A stretch of 6,541 bases of DNA from Defluviitaleaceae bacterium (GCA_009780445.1 WRAA01000117.1:1-6541); one strand, 5' to 3'. Counted from the first letter of the stretch, positions 1 to 5,290 are shown. Notes: generated from the sequence alone by a model not told the origin. Made by a program: numbers and translations.

Positions 1-1331
1 GCCAGCTAAAGCTCATTCGGGACTATGCGCACAGGCACAACCTTGTGCTTTCGGAGATCTATTCCGATGAGGGCATATCGGGGCGTAAGGCTGACAAGCG
101 TCCCGCATTCAAGCGCATGATAGCCGATGCCGCGAAGAAAGCGTTTCAAGCCATACTGATCTACAACACCTCACGTTTTGCCCGCAACCACGAGGAAAGC
201 ATAGTCTACCGCAACATGCTCCACCGCGAAGGCATCGAGGTTATCAGCATAACCCAGCCGTCTGTCGACTATAAAACCGACATACTCATGAACGCTCTGT
301 ATGCTGTAATGGACGAACGATACTCGATTGAACTATCCGAAAACGTTAAGCGCGGCATGAAGGAAAAGGTTTCCCGCGGCATGTACATATCATGCGCTCC
401 CCTTGGTTATGTACGAAAAGAGAAGAACAAGCCGCTTATCATTCACGAAGAAGAATCTCGGCTCGTCCACTGGATATTCAACGAATATGCCGGCGGTGGC
501 TCAATGTATGCAATGGCCAAGACCTTGAACGATATGGGGCATCGGGCAAAGCGCGGCAATCCCTTTGACAGGCGCGGAATATTGAGAATTCTTACAAACC
601 CTATTTACAAGGGTTATGTGTCGTGGACATGTGACGGAGATACCATCTATATGAGAGCCGATCACGAACCTATCATAGACGAGGCAACATTCGAAAAAGT
701 GCAGAGCTTGATAAACGAGCGCAAGAAAACGAAGGTACATAAGGTACGCGACAGCGCGGCATGTTCGCATTGGCTGGCCGGGCTGATCCGTTGCCCGGTA
801 TGCGGCACGACATACGTTTATGCGAAGGGATACCGCGGAATGTCAGACCGCTGCAGGTGCGGAAGGTATAGCAACGCGTCGTGCACCAACAACCACAGCA
901 TTAAGGTCTCCACAATGGAATCCATTGTGCTGGAATACTTAACCAACCTGCCTGCCGAGAACATACTCTACACAAAAACCGAAAGCCGGAGCAGAGAGCT
1001 TGAGAACAACGCAAAATCGAGCATAGACCGGCTGGAGAAGGCTCTCGAGAGAGCCAAGCAAGCCTTCTTGCAAGGCATTGACACGATAGACGAGTACAAG
1101 CACAATAAGGCGAACATCTCGTCAGAAATAGAGCGTCTCAAAAGCTCCCTGCAAGTTGAGCCTTCGCACACCGGCGGCAACAAGACAGCCGAGCGCAAAA
1201 TCCGCGGCCTGCTTGATATCTTGCAGTCGGACAGCAGTGCGCAGACAAAAAATGCGGTTGCACGGAGCATCATCTACAAGATCGTTGCTAATCCAAGCAG
1301 CAACACATTCGACTTCTACTTCTTCAGCTAA
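1..1331 (+). CDS. Large serine recombinase (site-specific integrase/excisionase), 5'-truncated by window edge
   Basis: Serine recombinases cut and rejoin DNA at paired att sites through a 5'-phosphoserine intermediate. The frame is open from base 3 and reads QLKLIRDYAHRHNL before the first possible start (GTG at 45). That is normal recombinase sequence, so the true start lies before the window and the catalytic-Ser segment, about 25-30 residues, is missing. Numbering from base 3, 442 residues are visible. Residues 1-125 are the rest of the resolvase catalytic domain, with DEGISG, the SRFARN motif carrying a conserved Arg, and the long E-helix (ELSENVKRGMKEKVSRG). Residues about 135-240 are the DNA-binding recombinase domain, with GILRILTNPIYKGYV. 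Residues 255-295 are a zinc ribbon (Cys264, 267, 284, 286, 294). Residues 325-385 look like the coiled coil of large serine recombinases. The C-terminus is intact. Such genes usually sit at the end of a prophage, integrative element or sporulation-type intervening element. The family is certain; the element type is not. Confidence 0.95.
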   Translation, partial: QLKLIRDYAHRHNLVLSEIYSDEGISGRKADKRPAFKRMIADAAKKAFQAILIYNTSRFARNHEESIVYRNMLHREGIEVISITQPSVDYKTDILMNALYAVMDERYSIELSENVKRGMKEKVSRGMYISCAPLGYVRKEKNKPLIIHEEESRLVHWIFNEYAGGGSMYAMAKTLNDMGHRAKRGNPFDRRGILRILTNPIYKGYVSWTCDGDTIYMRADHEPIIDEATFEKVQSLINERKKTKVHKVRDSAACSHWLAGLIRCPVCGTTYVYAKGYRGMSDRCRCGRYSNASCTNNHSIKVSTMESIVLEYLTNLPAENILYTKTESRSRELENNAKSSIDRLEKALERAKQAFLQGIDTIDEYKHNKANISSEIERLKSSLQVEPSHTGGNKTAERKIRGLLDILQSDSSAQTKNAVARSIIYKIVANPSSNTFDFYFFS

Positions 1332-1338
1332 GTATAGT

Positions 1339-2100
1339 ATGATGTTACATTGCAGACAGCAGGACTGCCTCACCGTAAACGAACTCGGCCCCGCACGCGC
1401 CGCAGAGCCGGTGTATATCGACTGCGAGCCGATCAAGGAAGGCGACATCATCGTTCCGCCAAAAGATGCGGCTTCGGTGTCCATCGACAATCTCCGCATC
1501 AAGAAGATCATCATCGTAGACAAGAAGCCAAATCCGTTCAAGAACGGCTTCTGGGATGTTGACATCAAGTTTGTGTTCGAATATGTGCTGATCTTCCGCG
1601 AGGCCGACGGCGACATCATCGTGTGCATCAAGGCCAACTCGCTCTTTAACAAGAAGGTTACACTGTTCGGATCAGTGGGGCCTGAGGTCACGACAGGCAC
1701 AGACCTGTTCAAGCACATGCTGAGCCACAGCGACGCTTCGACGTTTAACGCGGCTGAACCGTTTGTGTGGGTGGAGGCGAAGGCCGTCGCGCTTGCCGCC
1801 GATATCCGCTACAACCACTGCCACAAGCCCGAAGATCCGCGCAGGCCTAAGGACGTAGCCGTAACCATCGGCCTGTTCACCATCATCCAGCTGTTCCGCA
1901 TTGTGAACCTCAAGGTTGAGTCCCGCGGCTTCTCCATCCCCCGCGAGTGCGAAGGCCACGACCCAACCAACCCGTGCGACTTCTTCGACCGGCTGGACTT
2001 CCCCATGGACATCTTCGCCCCGCCGCAACGCCCGGAATTCCTGGCCGGCATCAACGGCAGCATCCCGCGGCGCAAGCACACCGAAGATGTAGTGAGCTAA
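1339..2100 (+). CDS. Conserved-looking hypothetical protein, 253 aa, Cys/His-containing, possibly disrupted at its 5' end
   Basis: I cannot assign a named family. The frame is open further upstream, but that part only shadows the recombinase, so I place the start at the paired ATGs (1339/1342), 7 bases after the recombinase stop. No Shine-Dalgarno sequence precedes either. The product has no signal peptide or clear membrane segment. It begins MMLHCRQQDC. Residues 52-112 alternate hydrophobic and polar residues like a beta-rich domain (KKIIIVDKKPNPF, then FEYVLIFREADGDII, then KKVTLFGS). A second strand-rich stretch spans about 140-200. Cys/His residues cluster at 4-10, 160-162 (HCH) and 204-213. 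The tail reads FFDRLDFPMDIFAPPQ and ends basic. Codon use and sensible composition support a real gene. The missing ribosome binding site and the abutting recombinase suggest the native 5' region was displaced. Some spore formers carry cysteine-containing proteins of this general look, but that link is only a guess. Confidence 0.82.
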   Translation: MMLHCRQQDCLTVNELGPARAAEPVYIDCEPIKEGDIIVPPKDAASVSIDNLRIKKIIIVDKKPNPFKNGFWDVDIKFVFEYVLIFREADGDIIVCIKANSLFNKKVTLFGSVGPEVTTGTDLFKHMLSHSDASTFNAAEPFVWVEAKAVALAADIRYNHCHKPEDPRRPKDVAVTIGLFTIIQLFRIVNLKVESRGFSIPRECEGHDPTNPCDFFDRLDFPMDIFAPPQRPEFLAGINGSIPRRKHTEDVVS

Positions 2101-2126
2101 GCAAAATATCGGCAACACAACAAAGC

Positions 2127-2150
2127 AGGGCGCAGAATATGCGCCCTTTC
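2127..2150. terminator. Probable intrinsic, possibly bidirectional terminator between convergent genes
   Basis: AGGGCGCA (2127-2134) pairs perfectly with TGCGCCCT (2140-2147) around a 5-base loop, followed on the + strand by TTCTTTATT. It lies 26 bases after the stop of the upstream + gene. Read on the - strand, the flank is also T-rich (GCTTTGTTGTGTTG), so it may also end the opposing gene that stops at 2155. Confidence 0.75.
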
Positions 2151-2154
2151 TTTA

Positions 2155-3276
2155 TTACGAGCTGGCGTTGGCCAGCATCATGTTCAGCATGGCAACGTCG
2201 CTGGTCTTGCTGTAGATCTGGCTGCTTATCTGCTTGGCCAAGGCGGTGTCGGCGGTGGATTCATACAAGCCGCACAGCTCCCTGATCGCTGTTGTCTCGT
2301 GTATTATTGCGGAGCGCAGGCCGGTGTTGAACGCGGGCGGGCTTTCTATGCCCGTTTCGGCCGGCACCATGGCCGCGCCGTGCCTGTTCGTATACAGCGC
2401 GTCAAGCTTCTCGCGACGCGCCTTGCAGTTTTGGGCTATGCTCTCCAGATAGCCGCGGTATTCGTCACGCGGGGCCTTCTCTGTCAGGCGGCCATAGAAT
2501 ATCGCGCCGTTGCGCTCGTTCTGAATAAACGGCGCGAGGGGCTGCTGGGCGCCGTTTATCACAGGCTCCGCAACCGCGTCCTCCGCCTGCGGAACCATCG
2601 GTATCATAGGCGCGGGCGTTACTTCGCCTTCCTTGGCCTCCAGCCCGATCGACGCTATGTTGCGCATGGTGTTCTCGTCCATCGGCACAAGCCTCACGCC
2701 GTCGGGCAGGGGCGTGCTGAAGGGATTCTCCATCCCGCCCGCGGTCATCTTCGGCAGGGGCTTGCCGTTGTTGCCCTGCTGCGGGGATGGCCTTGGCGAA
2801 GCTTGCGGCATCGGCGGCATCTGTGACATTGGCGGCATCTGCATCTGCGACGACTGCGGCATCTGCTGCCTCTGCATGCTGCCGGGCTGCTGCATCTGCG
2901 GCTGTGCCTGGTGCTGCCGTTGCATCTGCCGATTCATCATCGGGTTCATCTGCATTTGCTGTGCGCGTTGCTGGGCGAACTGCGGGGACATCTGCTGCTG
3001 CGGCATCTGCCGCGCCTGTTGCGGCATCTGTTGCGCCTGTTGCGGCATTGGCCGCGCTTGTTGCGGCATTGGCCGCGCTTGTTGCGGCATCTGTTGCATC
3101 GGCCGCGCTTGCTGTGGCATCTGTTGCATCGGCCGCGCTTGCTGTGGCATCTGCTGCATTGGCCGCGCTTGCTGCGGCATCTGCCGCGCCCTATCCTGCG
3201 CTTGTCCGTTCTGGAACATCGGCTGTATGTTGTTCGCCCGCCGGCTGTTTGAGTTGCCTCGGAAAAAGTCAAACAT
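2155..3276 (-). CDS. Met/Gln/Pro-rich repeat protein with C-terminal ferritin-like helical domain
   Basis: 373 residues, start ATG at 3276, preceded by GGGAG (3286-3290) 9 bases upstream. Residues 1-32 are a short polar head starting MFDFF. Residues 33-62 are three copies of MPQQARPMQQ, and 63-90 are four 7-residue units (MPQQARP and variants). Residues 91-170 stay rich in Met, Gln and Pro and are probably disordered. From about 248 the sequence becomes helical: FIQNERNGAIFYGRL, then YRGYLESIAQNCKARREKL, then AIIHETTAIRELCGLYE, then a last helix to the C-terminus. The order and the Glu positions (254, 278, 327) resemble a rubrerythrin/ferritin-like four-helix bundle. The Glu-x-x-His ligand pairs expected in helices 2 and 4 are not evident (CKAR and QISS instead), so metal binding may be lost. 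There is no signal peptide or membrane segment. The function is unknown; the ferritin-like assignment is tentative, the reading frame is secure. Confidence 0.85.
   Translation of the reverse strand: MFDFFRGNSNSRRANNIQPMFQNGQAQDRARQMPQQARPMQQMPQQARPMQQMPQQARPMQQMPQQARPMPQQARPMPQQAQQMPQQARQMPQQQMSPQFAQQRAQQMQMNPMMNRQMQRQHQAQPQMQQPGSMQRQQMPQSSQMQMPPMSQMPPMPQASPRPSPQQGNNGKPLPKMTAGGMENPFSTPLPDGVRLVPMDENTMRNIASIGLEAKEGEVTPAPMIPMVPQAEDAVAEPVINGAQQPLAPFIQNERNGAIFYGRLTEKAPRDEYRGYLESIAQNCKARREKLDALYTNRHGAAMVPAETGIESPPAFNTGLRSAIIHETTAIRELCGLYESTADTALAKQISSQIYSKTSDVAMLNMMLANASS
3007..3180 (-). repeat. In-frame tandem repeat array: three 30-bp units then four 21-bp units
   Basis: Units at 3091-3120 and 3121-3150 are identical at the DNA level. 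The unit at 3151-3180 differs at three positions, all synonymous. Four shorter 21-bp units occupy 3007-3090. All unit lengths are multiples of three, so a change in copy number would keep the frame. The units encode MPQQARPMQQ or MPQQARP and variants. Confidence 0.92.
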
Positions 3277-3301
3277 GCTGCTACACTCCCGTGTCGAACC
3301 T

Positions 3302-3330
3302 AATATAGTGAATTGAATTCACTACGTCAG
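3302..3330 (-). promoter_or_regulatory. Candidate sigma-A-type promoter for the Met/Gln/Pro-rich gene
   Basis: On the - strand, CTGACG (3325-3330) and TATATT (3302-3307) are separated by exactly 17 bases, matching the -35/-10 pattern at four and five of six positions. The start codon is at 3276 with GGGAG at 3286-3290, which implies a short leader of about 20 bases. This is read from consensus only. Confidence 0.5.
3306..3324. promoter_or_regulatory. 19-bp perfect palindrome, candidate repressor operator
   Basis: TAGTGAATT (3306-3314), a central G, then AATTCACTA (3316-3324) form a perfect inverted repeat. It fills the spacer of the candidate promoter for the - strand gene and touches its -10, a classic place for a dimeric repressor to block RNA polymerase. 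No regulator gene is present in the window, so the binding protein is unknown. Confidence 0.5.
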
Positions 3331-3351
3331 GTCGTTTTCTTACAGTATATT

Positions 3352-3396
3352 GGAGGCGCGAACATGTTGTTACTCCCTACGGACTTGCAATCTTAA
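3352..3396 (+). other. Orphan ribosome binding site and 10-codon ORF running into an inverted repeat
   Basis: GGAGG (3352-3356) lies 7 bases before ATG at 3364, an excellent translation start on the + strand. The ORF reads MLLLPTDLQS and stops at 3394-3396. Its last five residues come from the left arm of the 102-bp inverted repeat. No + strand gene follows for almost 1 kb, so it is not an obvious leader peptide. It could be the stub of a gene cut off by the repeat, a very small peptide, or chance. Confidence 0.3.
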
Positions 3397-3479
3397 CAAC
3401 GCTTAGCGAATGGGCACAGATGCTGAGCGAACGCGCCCTGTGCCCATGAGGTTAGCGTTGTTTAGATTGCAAGTCCGTA
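3378..3479. repeat. 102-bp imperfect inverted repeat (42-bp arms, 18-base loop)
   Basis: The arms 3378-3419 and 3438-3479 are complementary at 37 of 42 positions; the outer 16 bases (TACGGACTTGCAATCT) and inner 9 (TGGGCACAG) are perfect. The loop is 3420-3437. No T-run follows on either strand, so it does not look like a simple intrinsic terminator. The right arm overlaps the last codons and the stop of the YihY-family gene. It could be a small mobile repeat (MITE- or REP-like), a structured RNA 3' end, or an inverted duplication of the gene end. No clear target-site duplication flanks it. Confidence 0.85.
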
Positions 3480-4219
3480 TTAACAGCCCCCAAGCCGGCG
3501 TTAAGGTGCGCGCCCAGCAGGATTATCACCGACACCACATTCAGCCACAACAGCAGGATAAACGCGCCGGCGATGCTGCCGTACAGCGAAAACACCGCGA
3601 AATTGCTGACATACACGTTAAACACCTGCGACGACAGGATCCACAGCACCACGGTCAGCACGCCGCCCGGCAGGAGTTCGGCAACCCGCTTGCCTGGCAC
3701 AGACACCCTGTAAACTATCACAACCGCCGCCAGCACCGCGGCAAAAACTCCAAGGCCGGACAGCACCGCGTTATCCAGCATGTTCGCCGCAACGGCGACG
3801 GCCATCGCCGCGGCAAACATCAGGGTAAGCGCGAGGCTCACGGCGGCACGCGCAGCAAAGCCGCGTTCGTCGCGTATGCCGTGCGCCTTGCTTATTCCGC
3901 GCATCATGGACCGGCAGCCGGACGACGACGACGCAAGCGCGATAACCAAGCTCACCGACAACACCGCCCCGTTGCGCTCCTGCACCAGCCCGTACACAAA
4001 CCCGATCATCATGGCGTGGATGTCGTAGGGAAGGTAGAGCGCGGCAAGCTCGCCAAGCATTGTTATGTCAAGGTTCAGAAACCCCAGCAGGCTAAGCGCG
4101 AAGGTCAGGAACGGAAAGAGCGACAGCATAAGCTTGTACGTCAGCTCACCCGCCACCGCAAGCGTCTCACCCTCCACAATATCCCGCGCCAGCCGCATCA
4201 CAAACTGCCGGACATTCAA
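3452..4219 (-). CDS. YihY/BrkB-family (UPF0761) inner membrane protein
   Basis: 255 residues, with about six to seven hydrophobic segments at roughly 28-50, 66-80, 84-100, 121-146, 151-172, 183-204 and 207-238. Family hallmarks are visible: LTYKLMLSLFPFLTF near the N-terminus, the small-residue motif ASSSSGCRSMMRGISKAHGI (96-115), RAAVSLALTL, the LPGG turn before a membrane helix (183-186), NVYVSNFAVFSLYGSIAGAF and the ending LLGAHLNAGL. The molecular role of the family is not firmly established; old annotation as ribonuclease BN is considered wrong. The start is TTG at 4219: an in-frame TGA lies just upstream and GGTGAG sits 5 bases before it. The next in-frame ATG is residue 8. The length is slightly short for the family, with little after the last helix. 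Residues 248-255 and the stop lie in the inverted repeat, so the extreme C-terminus may be replaced. The family call is strong. Confidence 0.9.
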   Translation of the reverse strand: MNVRQFVMRLARDIVEGETLAVAGELTYKLMLSLFPFLTFALSLLGFLNLDITMLGELAALYLPYDIHAMMIGFVYGLVQERNGAVLSVSLVIALASSSSGCRSMMRGISKAHGIRDERGFAARAAVSLALTLMFAAAMAVAVAANMLDNAVLSGLGVFAAVLAAVVIVYRVSVPGKRVAELLPGGVLTVVLWILSSQVFNVYVSNFAVFSLYGSIAGAFILLLWLNVVSVIILLGAHLNAGLGAVNTDLQSKQR

Positions 4220-4246
4220 CCATTCTCACCACACAATTTCCAAAAT

Positions 4247-4276
4247 GTTCTACACGATTCCCCGTTATTTTCTCAA
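4247..4276 (-). promoter_or_regulatory. Weak candidate promoter for the YihY-family gene
   Basis: On the - strand, TTGAGA (4271-4276) and TAGAAC (4247-4252) are separated by 18 bases, matching the -35/-10 consensus at five and four of six positions, about 28 bases before the TTG start. It is supported by position and partial consensus only. Confidence 0.3.
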
Positions 4277-4284
4277 AAGTTGGG

Positions 4285-4290
4285 TATAGT
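4285..4290 (+). promoter_or_regulatory. Candidate -10 element for the secreted repeat protein gene
   Basis: TATAGT matches five of six positions of the -10 consensus, 78 bases before the start at 4369. No convincing -35 lies 16-18 bases upstream. If used, it would depend on an activator or produce a leader containing the inverted repeats described next. Confidence 0.3.
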
Positions 4291-4294
4291 AACT

Positions 4295-4312
4295 CTGTAC
4301 AACACAGTACAG
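4295..4312. promoter_or_regulatory. 18-bp inverted repeat CTGTAC-N6-GTACAG, candidate operator in divergent intergenic region
   Basis: CTGTAC (4295-4300) and GTACAG (4307-4312) are perfect inverted copies around AACACA. The site lies just downstream of the candidate -10 at 4285 and upstream of both divergent genes, so it could bind a dimeric regulator of either. There is no direct evidence of binding. Confidence 0.35.
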
Positions 4313-4339
4313 CGCATACAGTGAATCAGCCAATGCGCT
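4311..4339 (+). other. Leader hairpin upstream of the secreted protein gene
   Basis: AGCGCAT (4311-4317) pairs with ATGCGCT (4333-4339) across a 15-base loop, ending 15 bases before the ribosome binding site. It could stabilise the mRNA 5' end or affect translation. It does not match a riboswitch class I can recognise. Confidence 0.35.
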
Positions 4340-4368
4340 ACTACATTACAGCATAAGGAGAAAGCGAA

Positions 4369-5238
4369 ATGAAGAGACATATCAAACTTCTCACCTCCGT
4401 AGCCGTTACCGGCACAATGATCCTCAGCATCTCCACAAGCGCGCTCGCTACATCCGCGCCGCAGACACCAAACACCAGACCGGGCGTGACCACACCCGCC
4501 ACCCCCACGGCTCCGGCTCCCGGAAACCAACAGACACCAACAACCCTGCCTGCGCCGGCTCCCGGCACCCCAACCACCCTGCCCGCTCCGGCTCCCGGCA
4601 CTCCAACCACCCTGCCCGCTCCGGCCCCAGGCGGCCCGAACACACCCAACAGACCCCACCCGAACGCGCCAAGCGTGCGCCCGCAGCCGGTTCCCCACAC
4701 CCCCACGGCTCCGGCGGCTCCTCAAACTCCAAGCACCAGACCCCAGCCGGCTCCGAACGCACCGGGCAACAACCAGTCTAACCACGGCGGCCACGGCGCG
4801 GGTACGCATTCTGCAAGAATGGGAAACTCGATACTCTCGAACCTCGTGGAGTACTACGAGAACCTTGTCAAGCACGGCGTAATCTCGCAGGAAACAGCTA
4901 CCAGGATTATCGACTACATGCTTGCCAGATATACCGGTGTATCCAGCAATATCGGCCAGGTTGCCGTCGAGAACAAGTCCAGCGCGATCAAGTTCGAACA
5001 ACGTGCCGACGGCGGCGCGATGTTCTTCGAGCAGAAGCCTGACGGCAAGGTAATCTTCTTCGAGCAAACCCCGGGCAAGGGCGCGGTCTATCACGAACAC
5101 AACCCCTTCGGCAACGTAAACGCGCTCAACTCCGCCATCGTACACTCCCAGATGGTGAACGAAGGTGTTCTCACACAGGCCGAAGCACAGGCGATCTCCG
5201 CTTTCGAAGCCAAGAACAAGAACGACGAAGACAAATAA
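4369..5238 (+). CDS. Secreted Pro/Thr-rich repeat protein with FEQ 11-residue repeats, function unknown
   Basis: 289 residues, ATG start with AAGGAG (4355-4360) 8 bases upstream. Residues 1-27 are a Sec signal peptide: MKRHIK, a hydrophobic core, and probable cleavage after SALA. No lipobox Cys or LPxTG anchor is seen. Residues 28-135 are a Pro/Thr/Ala-rich, wall-spanning-like linker, with three copies of TPTTLPAPAPG at 56-88. Residues 136-147 are Gly/His/Asn-rich. From 153 comes a helical segment (NLVEYYENLVKHGVISQETATRIIDY), then four 11-residue repeats at 207-250 (IKFEQRADGGA, MFFEQKPDGKV, IFFEQTPGKGA, VYHEHNPFGNV), then a second helical segment (SQMVNEGVLTQAEAQAI) resembling the first. 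The G-V-(I/L)-(S/T)-Q helix pairs recall short helical units of secreted DUF2680-like proteins, a weak resemblance. The tail is charged. It is probably exported and perhaps bound to the wall non-covalently; no enzymatic motif is visible. It is monocistronic, with its own terminator. Confidence 0.9.
   Translation: MKRHIKLLTSVAVTGTMILSISTSALATSAPQTPNTRPGVTTPATPTAPAPGNQQTPTTLPAPAPGTPTTLPAPAPGTPTTLPAPAPGGPNTPNRPHPNAPSVRPQPVPHTPTAPAAPQTPSTRPQPAPNAPGNNQSNHGGHGAGTHSARMGNSILSNLVEYYENLVKHGVISQETATRIIDYMLARYTGVSSNIGQVAVENKSSAIKFEQRADGGAMFFEQKPDGKVIFFEQTPGKGAVYHEHNPFGNVNALNSAIVHSQMVNEGVLTQAEAQAISAFEAKNKNDEDK
4534..4632 (+). repeat. Three 33-bp tandem units encoding TPTTLPAPAPG
   Basis: Units 4534-4566, 4567-4599 and 4600-4632 encode the same 11 residues, with a few synonymous differences between units. 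A degenerate relative (TPTAPAPGNQQ) precedes them. Unit length keeps the frame if copy number changes. Confidence 0.9.
4987..5118 (+). repeat. Four degenerate 11-residue FEQ repeats at protein level
   Basis: Residues 207-250 of the secreted protein align as four consecutive 11-mers with the pattern (I/M/V)-aromatic-x-E-(Q/H)-x-(P/A)-x-G-x-hydrophobic. They differ at the DNA level, so the repeat is old. The alternating pattern suggests beta-hairpins or a short beta-solenoid; this is inference. Confidence 0.8.
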
Positions 5239-5246
5239 ATTTTTCC

Positions 5247-5290
5247 ACAGCAAAACAGGTGCAGCCCCCGCGGCGCACCTGTTTTGCTGT
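5247..5290. terminator. Strong hairpin terminator shared by convergent genes
   Basis: ACAGCAAAACAGGTGC (5247-5262) pairs perfectly over 16 bp with GCACCTGTTTTGCTGT (5275-5290) around a 12-base GC-rich loop. It starts 8 bases after the stop of the secreted protein gene and lies 21 bases from the stop of the opposing permease. The T-rich right arm supports + strand termination. On the - strand the flank reads GGAAAAATTTATT, so a bidirectional role is plausible. Confidence 0.8.

Noticed and set aside
1156..1338. Upstream in-frame extension of the hypothetical gene into the recombinase
   Set aside because: The extra residues are Ser/Arg/Ala-rich shadow sequence of the recombinase frame; protein-like composition starts only at the paired ATGs.
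3007..3180. CRISPR array
   Set aside because: Units are directly adjacent with no spacers, and they encode an in-frame peptide repeat.
2633..3316. Cys/Gly-rich + strand ORF resembling a metallothionein-like repeat
   Set aside because: It is the antisense of the Met/Gln/Pro codon repeats; no initiation signal, and the - frame has a good ribosome binding site and a helical domain.
3378..3479. Integron attC site
   Set aside because: Length and imperfect pairing fit, but the conserved RYYYAAC and GTTRRRY core boxes are not present at the ends, and no integrase of the IntI type or cassette array is seen.
3378..3479. Classic intrinsic terminator for the YihY-family gene
   Set aside because: The stem is far longer than usual and no T-run follows on the - strand (GGGAGTAACAACATG).
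4315..4322. Sporulation sigma-E/K-like -10 box CATACAGT upstream of the secreted protein gene
   Set aside because: The -10 resemblance is fair, but I see no matching -35 at the expected spacing.
3410..4324. 304-codon + strand ORF opposite the YihY-family gene
   Set aside because: Composition is His/Gln/Arg-rich with no domain, and the opposite strand encodes a recognisable membrane protein.
4273..5253. 326-codon - strand ORF opposite the secreted protein gene
   Set aside because: It is longer than the + gene, but it is the Gly/Arg/Val-rich shadow of a Pro/Thr repeat region. The + frame has a strong ribosome binding site, signal peptide and terminator.
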